NCBI GenBank assembly: GCA_016795035.1
Contig: JAEUIT010000025.1
Location: 53,485 to 117,484 of the forward strand
From: Phycisphaerae bacterium
Lineage (GTDB): Bacteria; Planctomycetota; Phycisphaerae; Phycisphaerales; SM1A02
Direction of reading: 5' to 3'
Length of the DNA stretch: 64,000 nt
Part shown: positions 18,064-26,963 of the stretch, in pieces
Layout: the number at the start of each line of letters is the position of its first letter
How positions within the stretch are numbered: the stretch's first letter is position 1
Translations under genes and position numbers: made by a program
The notes under the pieces: model-generated
Told to the model about the DNA's origin: nothing
Seen by the model: only the letters and a program-made list of their open reading frames with translations
The model's database searches: none

Positions 18064-21027
18064 TCAGGGACGCGAGGCGTGGTCGGGCGCGGCGGCGCTG
18101 CGCGAGGCGTTGCGTGCCGACTCGGCCCAGCGCGAGTCGGGGAATCGGCGGATCACGTCGGCAAACTGCCGGGCGGCGTCGTCATGGCGTCCGCTTTCGG
18201 CGAGACATCGGCCGGCCTCGTAGAGCGCGGCCGCCGACCATTCGGGGTACGCGAAGAGCACGTCGGTCTTCAGGAACTCGCGCACGGCGTCGTCGTGGCG
18301 CTTGAGCGCGTAGAGGCACTCGCCGATCTGGAACTGCGCGCGTGCCGCGGTTTCGCTCGTGAAGTCTCTCGTGATCGCGCGATAGGCCTCGATCGCCTTG
18401 TCGAACGAGCCTTGCCGCTCGCGCGCCCAGGCGATGCCGAAGGCGGCGTGGATGGCTCGCTCCGACTCCGGGAGGCGGGCGCGATGCGCGGCGTACGCGG
18501 CCTCGCTCCTCGCCCAGTCGGCCTCGGCGGCACGCGCCTGGCCGAGAAGCAGCAACGCGGAGTCGAGCGTCGCGCCGCTCGAAGCTTCCGCCGCAGCCTC
18601 CGCCGCCCGCGCGGCCTCGGCGGCGTGTCCGGCGCCAAGCTCGAGCTGTGCCACGACGAGCAGCGCCGGACCCCGCAACGTCGAGTTCGGAAACCGTTCG
18701 CCAAACGTGCGAAGCGCGATCGAGGCCTCGGCCACGGCGCCGGTGCGCGCGAGCGCCGAGCCGCGAAGGTAGAGCGCGCGCTCCTCGAGCGAGGGGCGCT
18801 CGGATTCGGGAGCGTCGGCGATCGCCGCGATCGCCTCGGCGGCTCGGGCCGCGGCGACAGGATCGTCGTTCGCCTCGTAGGCGCGGCGGGCAAGCTCGAC
18901 GAGTGCGTAGGCGCGTTGCGCCGTCGCGGCGGGGTCGGCGGCGAGCGCGGCCAGGAACTCGGAGCTTGCCGCCGGGTCTCCGCGGCGCAGCGCGGCCTCG
19001 GCGAGAGCGAGCCGTAGGCTCGTCCGCAGGCTCGCCTCCAAGTCTCCGATCCGGCTGCAACGTTGAGCGACGAGCGCGAGCGCGTCCGCGTCGCGGTTGA
19101 GACGAACGAGGGCGAGCGCGCGACGTGCCGCGGCGTCGGCGGCACGGACCGGGTCGTCGGTGCGTTCGAGATAGGCGGCGAGCGCGCGGTCCGCGGCGGT
19201 CCAGTCGCCGACCGAGAGCCGGAGCGCGCCCAGTTCGAGCAGCGCGTCGGGAGAGGACTCGGCGAGCGTCGAGAGCGCGGCGGAGGCATCGTCGGCGCGC
19301 CCGGCCTTCGCCGAGGCGGCGGCGAGTTCGCGAAGCGCCGCGGATCGCGCGTCGGCGTCGAGGCCCTTCGCCTCGGCGGCGCGGCGGAGGAGTGGGAGGG
19401 CGTCGTCGGGCCGGCCGGCGCCCACGAGCGCACGGCCGAGTTCGTACGTCGCGCGGTCCGCGATGGCGCCGTCGTTGCCCCGACGGGCGAGCGGCGTGAG
19501 CGCGGCGATGGCGTCGTCGAACCGGTTCTGACGCGAGGCTGCAACGCCGAGACGGAGGGAGACCTCGTCGCGCCGCGCGGGCGCGATGCCCTCGGTCGCG
19601 AGGATTTCCGTCGCGACGGTCGCGACATCCGCCCAGCGTTCGTCGCGCACGGCGATCTCGAGAAGCTCGTCGAGCGCGATCGCGCGGGCCTCGCCGTCGG
19701 CCGACGCGGCGTGCGAGAGAAGAACGTGCGCCTCGCCCGAACGACCTAGTCGGGCGAGGCACACGCCACGGCGCGCCGTCGCTCTCGGCGCGCCGCTGTT
19801 GTCTGGGCTCGATGCGAGGAACGCCGCATAGGCCTTCTCGGCCGCGGCGACATCGCCGCGGGCGAACGCGCAGTCGGCGAGAAGGAGTCGCGCCGCGTCG
19901 GTCGTCGCCGGGTCCGCGTTGCGGGCGATGGCCGCGGCGCACTGCGCTTCGGCCTCGTCGTAGCGGGCACGGGCCGCGAGGGCTCGAGCGGCCGACAGCT
20001 GCGCGGTCGCGACGCGCGGATCGTCGGGGGCCGCGGCGACGAACGCGGCGTACGCGTCGGCGGCGCGCTCGTCGGCGAGGTCGTCGAGGGCGGCCGCGAG
20101 CTCGAGCTGCATGTCCGGGCGAAGGCGACTCGTCGCGAAGGCGCGGAGGGCCGCATCGAGGCGCGCGGCGGCCTCGCGCGGCTTGCCGGCACGGCGCTCG
20201 GCCGCGCCCATCCAATACGCGAACGAATCGCGAATCGCTTCGGGTGCGCCGCGCTCGGCGGAGGCAAGCGCGGCGAGCGCGGAGGCGGCGTCCCCGCTCG
20301 AGAGGCGAAGCGACGCTTCGAGGAGCGCGGCGTGCGCGGCGAGCGCGGGATCCGCCTTCGTCTCCGCGTTGCCGCCGCGACGTAGGGCCGCCAGGAGTTC
20401 GATCGCTCGGGCGTTCTCGCCGAGCGCCGCCGAGGTTCGCGCCCGGAGATAGAGGAGGCGCGGGGCCGACGCGCTCTGCGGAAACGCCGCGAGCGCGGCG
20501 GTGAGCGCACGATCCGCGTCGGCGTCGCGACCTGCGTCGACGAGCCCCTCGCAGCGAAGGACGTGGGCGGTCTCCGTCGAGGCCAGCGCGGCGTCGGCGG
20601 CGGCCAGGCGATCGAGGAACGGGAGCGCGGCCTGAGGCCGCTCCGAGGCGAAGGCGATGCGGGCGCGAAGGAGAAGCGCGTCGCCGAGGAATTGGAACGA
20701 CTCGGTCGTCAGCACGCGGTCCAGCTCTTTCGCCGCGTCGCCCGCTTTCCCGGCACGCTCGAGGCAGACCGCGAGCGCATAGCGGGCGTCGACGGCGTAG
20801 GTCGAGTCGGCGGTGCCGTCGCGGCACGCGGCGAGATACGCCTCGAACTCGGGGATCGCGAGGTCATGCATCCCGCGCTCGGCGAGGCCGAGGCCGCTTC
20901 GGTAGTGCGCGTCGGCGTCGGTCGAGACCTGGCCGGCGGCCACGCCTGCAACGTGGAGTAGGCACGCGACGGCTGCAACGCGGAGCGTGCGTGTCAGGCG
21001 GGGAGCGGTTGGCGTCTCGTGGTTCAT
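18064..21027 (-). CDS. Large exported TPR-repeat protein, first gene of the ExbB/ExbD operon
   Basis: The 987-residue protein starts with a signal peptide (TLRVAAVACLLHVAGVAAGQ) and then consists almost wholly of helical tetratricopeptide-like repeats, for example YRSGLGLAERGMHDLAIPEFEAYLA near the N-terminus and AHRARLPESERAIHAAFGIAW and YEAGRCLAESGRHDDAARQFADVI near the C-terminus. Residue content is dominated by Ala, Arg, Asp and Glu. Periplasmic TPR scaffolds of this type (as in YbgF/CpoB or BamD) organise envelope complexes. Its place before ExbB, ExbD and the propeller/toroid fusion suggests that it is the scaffold of the same envelope machine. I chose the ATG at 21027 for the signal peptide; an ATG 57 bases upstream is possible. 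Many motif copies lie inside (19056, 19540, 20947, 20974). Confidence 0.85.
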   Translation of the reverse strand: MNHETPTAPRLTRTLRVAAVACLLHVAGVAAGQVSTDADAHYRSGLGLAERGMHDLAIPEFEAYLAACRDGTADSTYAVDARYALAVCLERAGKAGDAAKELDRVLTTESFQFLGDALLLRARIAFASERPQAALPFLDRLAAADAALASTETAHVLRCEGLVDAGRDADADRALTAALAAFPQSASAPRLLYLRARTSAALGENARAIELLAALRRGGNAETKADPALAAHAALLEASLRLSSGDAASALAALASAERGAPEAIRDSFAYWMGAAERRAGKPREAAARLDAALRAFATSRLRPDMQLELAAALDDLADERAADAYAAFVAAAPDDPRVATAQLSAARALAARARYDEAEAQCAAAIARNADPATTDAARLLLADCAFARGDVAAAEKAYAAFLASSPDNSGAPRATARRGVCLARLGRSGEAHVLLSHAASADGEARAIALDELLEIAVRDERWADVATVATEILATEGIAPARRDEVSLRLGVAASRQNRFDDAIAALTPLARRGNDGAIADRATYELGRALVGAGRPDDALPLLRRAAEAKGLDADARSAALRELAAASAKAGRADDASAALSTLAESSPDALLELGALRLSVGDWTAADRALAAYLERTDDPVRAADAAARRALALVRLNRDADALALVAQRCSRIGDLEASLRTSLRLALAEAALRRGDPAASSEFLAALAADPAATAQRAYALVELARRAYEANDDPVAAARAAEAIAAIADAPESERPSLEERALYLRGSALARTGAVAEASIALRTFGERFPNSTLRGPALLVVAQLELGAGHAAEAARAAEAAAEASSGATLDSALLLLGQARAAEADWARSEAAYAAHRARLPESERAIHAAFGIAWARERQGSFDKAIEAYRAITRDFTSETAARAQFQIGECLYALKRHDDAVREFLKTDVLFAYPEWSAAALYEAGRCLAESGRHDDAARQFADVIRRFPDSRWAESARNASRSAAAPDHASRP

Positions 21028-21206
21028 GGTCGGGTCGGGCAAGGGGATAGCGCTCGGCGTCATCGCGATGACGACGTCGGACATCCGGCGGCCGCGAGGG
21101 CTGCCGATCGAGAGTTGTCGGATGTGCTTGCGGAAAGCCTCCGCTCAGTTCTCACCGAGCGAAGGCCGTGTGGGGGCGTTCGTGCGAACGCGCGGCGCGC
21201 GTCGGG

Positions 21207-23849
21207 TTAGCGGGACGCGGGCGGCGCGGGCGGGGCAGCGGGCGCGGGCGTTGCCGGAGCCGAGGGCGGCATCGGCGGAAGCGCCGGCATCGGTGCAGGG
21301 GCCGCGGCGGGGACCGGGGTGGGCACCGGGGTGGGGACCGGCGCGATGGTGTCGACCGGTTCCCCGGCGGACACGGCGTCCTCGGCTTCGGTGGTCTCGA
21401 ACGTCGTGATGGCTTCGAGTTGCGCGAGATTCTCGGCAACGTCCTGATCGACCAGATCGTTGAGGCGCGCCTCGAGGTTCTCGACGATCGCCTGCAGGCG
21501 ATCCTCCGTCGCTTCGAGCTGCGCCTCCACGGCGCTCAACCGGTCCTCAAGCGATGCCGCCATCTTCGAACGGCTCTGGAGCATCGACTGGAGCGAATTG
21601 CTGCGGGCGTCGAGCGCCTGCAACGCGGAGCTGAGGGCGTTGCGAACCGCGTCGTCCTCGGCGGCGTCACGCTGCTCCGCGATGTTGTTGCGAGTCTCGG
21701 CGGTCTGCTCCGCACGCTCCTCGAGCGCCTCGAGCTCGGCGCGGGCCCGCTCGGCGTCGGAGACGACGCGGTCGCGTTCGGCCTGCAGGTGATCGAGCTG
21801 CGAGCGCATCTGCGCCGTCGCGCGTTCGAGGTCGGCGCGGACGGCGAGCTGATCGGCGTTCATCGGGTTGCCGAGCGAGCTACGGAATCGCGGCGGGATC
21901 CGCGAGGGCTGCTGGCCGCCCTCGGGGTGGATGAGCTTCACGAACGCCGCGAAGACCTCGTGTTGGGCCGGCGTCGCAGTGACGTCGATGCGGTCGTCAT
22001 GGGCGACGATCCAGATCGGGACGTCCTGACGCGACATGAGCTCGATGAGCGCCTCGAGCTTGCCGTCCGGCAGCTCGTAGGAGCGGACAACCTCGCCTTG
22101 GACCGTGTCGACGCGAGCGCCGCGCGGAAAGGCTCGCGACGAGGCCGCCGCCTCATACTTGAGGCGAGCCTCGGCGAGTGCGGCATCGGCTGCGGCCTTC
22201 TCGGCGTCGGCGCGGCGCATCGCTTCGATGGCAGGGGCCTCTCCGAAGAAGTCGGCCTCGCGCGGGAGCGTGGTTCCGACGGGCGCGGCGGCCGCGGGAG
22301 CGAGGCTCTGCGCCCGCGCGACGTCGCGGAGGCGGGCCTTCTGCTGCTTGACCTGCGCCGAGCTCTGCTCGGGCGGGCAGGCGAGACCCGGCGTGACAAA
22401 GGCGCCGACGCCGAGGGCGAGGAGCGCGAGCGCGACGCCGACGGACGAGAGGCGCGGAGCGGTTCGATCGGTCATGACCATGGTGATTCTCCTGGCGAGA
22501 CGTTGGGCAAGCTTCGTTGCTTGCCGAGGCGAACGTAGAAACGGAACGGGGAGAACGCCGAGACCGAGCGAAGGTTCGCGGTCGTCCCGAGAAACGAGAT
22601 CGTGACGGTTGAGGAAGGCGGTGGCGGTGACAAGCGCTTCGGCGTACGCGCGGCGCGCCGTCGGAAGGACTGCGACGACCCAGGCGTCGCAGCAGGTTTC
22701 CGACTCGTCGCGCAGCGAGCGGCGCAGAAGCCACACGAGCGGATGCCACCAATAGATCGTTAGTACGAACCACTCGACCCAGCACCAGCGGTGATCGCCG
22801 CGGCGGATGTGGGCCAGCTCATGGAGGAGGATGGCGCGGCGCGAGCTCTCGTCGAGCGTGCGCCAAAGCGATTCCGGGATGAGAAGCGTCGGACGGATGC
22901 CGCACCAGACGAGCGGCGAGACACGGGCATCGGTGACGAGCGTGTGCGGGGCGCGACGGAGTCCGATGGCGGCGGCGGCCTCGTCGACCGACTGGCGGAT
23001 GTCGGCCGGCGCCGGACGGGCGCGGCGCACGAGACGGCGCGCGAGGATGAGGCGAACGACTTGGGAAAGCCCGAGCGCGATGGCGCCGACGAGCCACACG
23101 GCGGCGGGCAGCGGCGGCACGGACAGCCAGCCGTCGCGCAGTCGCTCGAGCGAGGCACGCCAAGCCGGGACGGGCGCGGTCACCGGAGCCGCGATATGTG
23201 CCGTGACGCCCTCCGAGACCGGAGCCATGGTCGGCGCCGACTTCGGGACACCCGCGGTCGGCGTGGCGTCGAGCGTCGGCGGAGCCGCACCCGGCATCGC
23301 ATCGGCCAGCGATTCCGGATGGCCTCCGCACGAGACGTTCGACTCGGCGTTGCAGGCGTCGGCGCAGGTCATGTCGCACGAGCGCTCGCACGTATCCGTC
23401 GTGGACGCGGCGGCGCCGTCACCGCACGCGGGCGTCACGACGTTGCAGCCGATGGGAAGAGTGGCGAGATCGCCGCAGAGGGTCGACGTCGCGCCGGTGG
23501 TCGGGGAAAGGAGGCCGAGCCAGGTCGCGGAGTCGGACTCGACCGGAACGATCGAGAGCGACCGCGCGGTCGACGTGGAGGCGGTCGTATCGTGCGGCGG
23601 GGCGGTGCGAAGCCAGTCCGGTCGCCACATCGCGCCGACGGCGGCAGGGGTGATGAACGACACGAGCGCCGCGATCGTGAGCGCGTGGCGCGTGACCGGG
23701 CGGCAACGGCGAGCCCAGCAGAGAAGGATGGCCACGAGCGCAAGCGGCGTGGCGGCAAGTCCGCCGGCCCAGACGTTGGCCCACACGGCATCGGGCACGC
23801 TGGCGGCGTTGGCGAGAAGAGGGAGTGTCGCGGAGGCGAAGGTCGTCAC
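21207..23849 (-). CDS. BlaR1/MecR1-type M56 metallopeptidase sensor
   Basis: The 880-residue protein starts with several membrane helices (LATPLALVAILLCWARR, ALTIAALVSFITPAAVGAMW and AVWLVGAIALGLSQVVRLIL) and carries the M56 zinc-protease core ILLHELAHIRRGDHRWCWVEW at about residues 340-360 with HELAH, then WWHPLVWLLRRSLRDESETCCDAWV, the conserved E-x-x-x-D/C region. A last membrane segment lies near LALLALGVGAFVTPGLA. The C-terminal 400 residues are coiled coil (about 620-800) and Pro/Ala-rich, with no penicillin-binding domain, so the signal sensed is probably not a beta-lactam. It is adjacent to the BlaI gene (59 bases upstream), and in such pairs the activated protease leads to loss of BlaI repression. 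Confidence 0.9.
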   Translation of the reverse strand: MTTFASATLPLLANAASVPDAVWANVWAGGLAATPLALVAILLCWARRCRPVTRHALTIAALVSFITPAAVGAMWRPDWLRTAPPHDTTASTSTARSLSIVPVESDSATWLGLLSPTTGATSTLCGDLATLPIGCNVVTPACGDGAAASTTDTCERSCDMTCADACNAESNVSCGGHPESLADAMPGAAPPTLDATPTAGVPKSAPTMAPVSEGVTAHIAAPVTAPVPAWRASLERLRDGWLSVPPLPAAVWLVGAIALGLSQVVRLILARRLVRRARPAPADIRQSVDEAAAAIGLRRAPHTLVTDARVSPLVWCGIRPTLLIPESLWRTLDESSRRAILLHELAHIRRGDHRWCWVEWFVLTIYWWHPLVWLLRRSLRDESETCCDAWVVAVLPTARRAYAEALVTATAFLNRHDLVSRDDREPSLGLGVLPVPFLRSPRQATKLAQRLARRITMVMTDRTAPRLSSVGVALALLALGVGAFVTPGLACPPEQSSAQVKQQKARLRDVARAQSLAPAAAAPVGTTLPREADFFGEAPAIEAMRRADAEKAAADAALAEARLKYEAAASSRAFPRGARVDTVQGEVVRSYELPDGKLEALIELMSRQDVPIWIVAHDDRIDVTATPAQHEVFAAFVKLIHPEGGQQPSRIPPRFRSSLGNPMNADQLAVRADLERATAQMRSQLDHLQAERDRVVSDAERARAELEALEERAEQTAETRNNIAEQRDAAEDDAVRNALSSALQALDARSNSLQSMLQSRSKMAASLEDRLSAVEAQLEATEDRLQAIVENLEARLNDLVDQDVAENLAQLEAITTFETTEAEDAVSAGEPVDTIAPVPTPVPTPVPAAAPAPMPALPPMPPSAPATPAPAAPPAPPASR

Positions 23850-23908
23850 GAGGTGCTCGTTCGTCAGAAGGCGTCGTGGACAGGCCGCGGAGGAGAGTGG
23901 GCGAGGCT

Positions 23909-24298
23909 TCAGGAAGCCTTGTCGTCGAGGTCGTCGATCAGCTTGCGGAGCGTCTGCACGTCGTCGCCGGTCAGCTTCTCGTTCTCGATGAGATGCACGA
24001 GGACCGGGCCGGCGGCGCCGTCGTAGAGCTGGTCGAGGAGCTGCCGCACGCGCGATCGGGTCACGCTCTCCCGCGTGACCTTCGCCCGGTAGACGTAGGC
24101 CTGGTCGTTCTTGTCGGAGCGCACCAAGCCCTTCTGCTCGAGGCGCGTCATGAAGGTGAGCACCGTCGTGTACGCGACCTTGCGGCCGCGCTCGTGAAGA
24201 TGCTCCATGACCTCGCGCACCGTCTGCGGACCGAAGTCCCAGAGCACCCGCAGCGCCGAGAGTTCGGCATCGCCGATCTCGAGATCCCGTCGTGCCAT
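23909..24298 (-). CDS. BlaI/MecI-family transcriptional repressor
   Basis: The 129-residue protein has the BlaI layout: an N-terminal winged helix (ELSALRVLWDFGPQTVREVMEHL, then KVAYTTVLTFMTRLEQKGLV) with the recognition helix YTTVLTFMTRLE, and a C-terminal helical dimerisation region (RVRQLLDQLYDGAAGPVLVHLI). The family represses its own operon and is inactivated by cleavage after signalling by the M56 protein encoded next to it. Two tandem operators (24364-24401) precede the gene. Length and sequence agree with the family throughout. Confidence 0.93.
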   Translation of the reverse strand: MARRDLEIGDAELSALRVLWDFGPQTVREVMEHLHERGRKVAYTTVLTFMTRLEQKGLVRSDKNDQAYVYRAKVTRESVTRSRVRQLLDQLYDGAAGPVLVHLIENEKLTGDDVQTLRKLIDDLDDKAS

Positions 24299-24363
24299 CG
24301 CCGTGTCCTCGTGCCCGACGTCGTCGGGGCAGGGGGTCGAGCCGAGCCGCGCGGCTCGGGCTC

Positions 24364-24401
24364 TACTACCTGTGTCGTAGGAATCTACTACCGGTGTCGT
24401 T
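24364..24401. promoter_or_regulatory. Tandem BlaI-type operators
   Basis: Two 16-bp sites, TACTACCTGTGTCGTA (24364-24379) and TACTACCGGTGTCGTT (24386-24401), have starts 22 bp apart, about two helical turns. They fit the BlaI dyad, TACTACA-N2-TGTAGTA, with only small differences. They lie 65-100 bases upstream of the BlaI start. Occupancy by BlaI would repress the BlaI-M56 transcript, and perhaps the divergent or flanking promoter. Confidence 0.8.
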
Positions 24402-24490
24402 GAGCGTCAACGCGGAAAAGCGCCGGAATCCTGAAAATGGCAACCGGCGCCGATCCTCCGCGTTGCGGGCAATTGGACCGGACGGGCGGA

Positions 24491-25243
24491 TCAACGCTCG
24501 ATCTCGAACTCGAGGGTGACGACCGCCTTGGCGGTCTTCGCGATCGTGGACGTGTCGTACACGCCGTAGTCCGAGGAGTCGGTCGAGTCCTTCGCCACGA
24601 TCTGGAACACCCCTTGCGAGGCGCTCACCAGTTTCGCGATCGAGCCGTGGGCGCCCTTCGCCAAGGTTTCGGCCCGCTCGCGGCCGTTGTCGGTGGCCGC
24701 GGCGAGCAGGCGGATCTTGACCGCCTCGATGTCGGACTTGGTGTAGACCGGCGGATTCGACGTGATCTCGACGCCATCGCGGATCAGGCTGGTCGCGTCC
24801 CGCGCGATCGCGGCGACCTGGGCGCAGTCGTTCGAGGCGAGGCCGATCCGTTGCGTCAGCCGCCACGCCTCGATGACGTTTGTGCGGTTTCCGTTCGCAT
24901 CGACGGTGCGGATTTCGTCGGCCGAGACCGACGATCGCGCGAGCGTCGCGTCCGGGAACCCGCGCGACGCGAGGAACGCGGCCAGCTTTCCGGTGTCGCG
25001 CTCGAGGATCGCGTACGCCTCCTTCAGCGTCGGCGCCTTCACCGACACGGTCGCCGACCATGTCGCCCGGTCGCTCGCGAGATCCTCCGCCGACGTCCCC
25101 TTCACCTTGACCGTGCGCGACTCGCGCATCGCCACCATCGACTTGCCGATCGCCTGCGCGCTCGCGACGAAGCCGAACGCCAACGTCGCCCCCAGCGTGG
25201 TTCCAAGCAACAGCATTCCCGTCCCGAAACGGATTCGTTCCAT
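24491..25243 (-). CDS. SIMPL-domain exported protein (YggE-like)
   Basis: The 250-residue protein has an N-terminal membrane/signal segment (FGTGMLLLGTTLGATLAFGFVASA) and a SIMPL domain with the words VKVKGTSAEDLASDRATWSATVSV, SSVSADEIRTVDANG and ATDNGRERAETLAKGAHG. The family includes YggE and BP26, periplasmic proteins tied to oxidative stress and membrane binding. The start at 25243 is clear and the protein ends in a typical beta strand (VVTLEFEIER). It lies between BlaI and the isocitrate dehydrogenase gene and is expected in the periplasm, possibly anchored by its N-terminal segment. The biochemical role of the family is not settled. Confidence 0.85.
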   Translation of the reverse strand: MERIRFGTGMLLLGTTLGATLAFGFVASAQAIGKSMVAMRESRTVKVKGTSAEDLASDRATWSATVSVKAPTLKEAYAILERDTGKLAAFLASRGFPDATLARSSVSADEIRTVDANGNRTNVIEAWRLTQRIGLASNDCAQVAAIARDATSLIRDGVEITSNPPVYTKSDIEAVKIRLLAAATDNGRERAETLAKGAHGSIAKLVSASQGVFQIVAKDSTDSSDYGVYDTSTIAKTAKAVVTLEFEIER

Positions 25244-25354
25244 GTGATCGCCTCCCTGCGATGAGGCACGGAGACTAACAACGCGTTAGATGCCTTCAAG
25301 CGCGAAGTTGGAGATCGCGACAAGTCGCGCCGCAGAGAATGCGCGACGACGGGA

Positions 25355-26845
25355 TCACTGGCCCTGCGCCATCGAGAAGCCCTTGACGCCGTCGAACGTC
25401 CGCAGGAGCTCGTAGGAGCAGACGGTGAACTTCTCGGCGATGCGATCGAGGAGGGAGATCGCCTTCGCCTGATCGATGAGGCTCGAGTCGACGCCGTCGC
25501 GGAGTTCGAATCGGGCTCGCCAGTAGTCGACGCACTCGGTGTACGCCGAGCCGGTCGGCCAGACCTGCGTGCCGCGATTCGAGATGAGGACGAGCCGGAA
25601 CGGCGTGCCTTCGGCGATGCGCGAGAGTTCCTCGGCCACCGAAACGGTCGAGAGCGGAGTGTCGAGGTAGACGTCGCAGCCGACGACGCGGGTCACGACC
25701 TTCGTGAAGGTCCGGATCACGACCTGGTGGGTCGGCTTCACCGGCGGCTTCACGGTGACCGCGTCAGGGGTGGCGGGGACCGGCACGGCGGGCACGTGCT
25801 TCGGCGCGGAGCCGAGCTTGTCGGCGATGCGCTTCGCGAAGTCGTTCGTGCCCAAGGCGGGCTTCGACTTGTCGCCGAAGTCGCCGGTGCGGGCGCCTTC
25901 CTCGAGCGCGGCGAGGAGCGCGTTCTCGATCGCGGCCGCCGACTGGCCGAGGCCGATGTGCCGCAGCATCATCAGGCCCGAGAGGATGAGGGCGGCGGGA
26001 TTGGCGATGCCCTTGCCCGCGATGTCGGGGGCCGTGCCGTGGACGGCCTCGAAAATCGAGATGTGCGTGCCGATGTTCGCGCTCGGCGCGAAGCCGAGGC
26101 CGCCGACGAGGCCCGCGCAAAGATCGCTCACGATGTCGCCCTGGAGGTTCGGCAGGACCACCATCTGGTATTGCTGGGGCTTCAGGACGAGGTTCATGCA
26201 GAGCGCGTCGACGATGACGTCGCCTGCGGTGAGCGTCGGATACTCCTTCGCCATCGTGCGGAAGCGCTCCAGCCAAAGGCCGTCCGTCAGCTTCATGATG
26301 TTGGCCTTGTGGCCGCAGTCGATGCGCGACAGGCCGAGCTTCTTCGCCGTCTCGAAGGAGTACCGCAGCACCTGATCGCAGCCCGGCGCCGAGGTGAGGC
26401 GCTTGCACTGGATCATGTCGTTCGAGAGGCGGTGCTCGACGCCGCCGTAGGTGTCCTCGACGTTCTCGCGCACTACGACGAGGTCGATCGGAATGCCCGC
26501 CTTCGAGAAGGTCGTCTCGACGCCCGGCAACGTGCGGAACACGCGGAAGTTCGCGAAGGCGTTCCAGATCTTCCTGGCGGTGACGTTGATCGACTTCCCG
26601 CCGCCTCCCTTCGGCGTCTCCATCGGACCCTTGAAGAGGATGCCACAGCTCTCGACGGTCTTCTGGGCCGCATCGGTCATGCCGCGCGATTCGCCCTTGT
26701 CGAAGACGGACTTGCCCATCTCGACCGGGACGAACTCGAGATGCTTGTCGACGCCCGCCGCTCGGAAGAGGGCGAGCGTGGCGTCCATGATTTCGGGACC
26801 GATACCGTCGCCTGCGGCGAGGGCGATGCGCGTGGGGGTGGTCAT
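25355..26845 (-). CDS. icd: Isocitrate dehydrogenase with C-terminal extension (Thermus type)
   Basis: The 496-residue protein begins with the nucleotide-fold entry ALAAGDGIGPEIMDATLALF and continues through the substrate loop VVRENVEDTYGGVEH, the metal-site region DIVSDLCAGLVGGLGFAPSANIG and the cofactor region FEAVHGTAPDIAGKGIANPAALIL. These are the decarboxylating dehydrogenase hallmarks. Isocitrate plus NAD(P) gives 2-oxoglutarate and carbon dioxide. The enzyme is longer than the E. coli type: after residue 340 a linker (VPAVPVPATPDAVTVKPPVKPTH) leads to a C-terminal domain of about 140 residues with a TCVDYWRARFELRDG-type strand pattern, as in the Thermus thermophilus isocitrate dehydrogenase. 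Cofactor preference cannot be read with confidence. Confidence 0.9.
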   Translation of the reverse strand: MTTPTRIALAAGDGIGPEIMDATLALFRAAGVDKHLEFVPVEMGKSVFDKGESRGMTDAAQKTVESCGILFKGPMETPKGGGGKSINVTARKIWNAFANFRVFRTLPGVETTFSKAGIPIDLVVVRENVEDTYGGVEHRLSNDMIQCKRLTSAPGCDQVLRYSFETAKKLGLSRIDCGHKANIMKLTDGLWLERFRTMAKEYPTLTAGDVIVDALCMNLVLKPQQYQMVVLPNLQGDIVSDLCAGLVGGLGFAPSANIGTHISIFEAVHGTAPDIAGKGIANPAALILSGLMMLRHIGLGQSAAAIENALLAALEEGARTGDFGDKSKPALGTNDFAKRIADKLGSAPKHVPAVPVPATPDAVTVKPPVKPTHQVVIRTFTKVVTRVVGCDVYLDTPLSTVSVAEELSRIAEGTPFRLVLISNRGTQVWPTGSAYTECVDYWRARFELRDGVDSSLIDQAKAISLLDRIAEKFTVCSYELLRTFDGVKGFSMAQGQ

Positions 26846-26963
26846 GGTGGGGATCCGGCGAGAGCGCCGGCGGTGACATCGGCCCGCGCGGCGCCGCGAA
26901 TTCGGCGGCCGCGCGGGAAAAAACGCGAGCCGGGCAGTGTAGTGGAAGCCGGGAGCGTTTCCG

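Noticed and set aside
23437..23452. CGTTGCAGCC words not followed by the TC position (for example at 23440, 34820, 55535)
   Set aside because: They lack the outer GA of the motif and were not counted, though they may be decayed copies.
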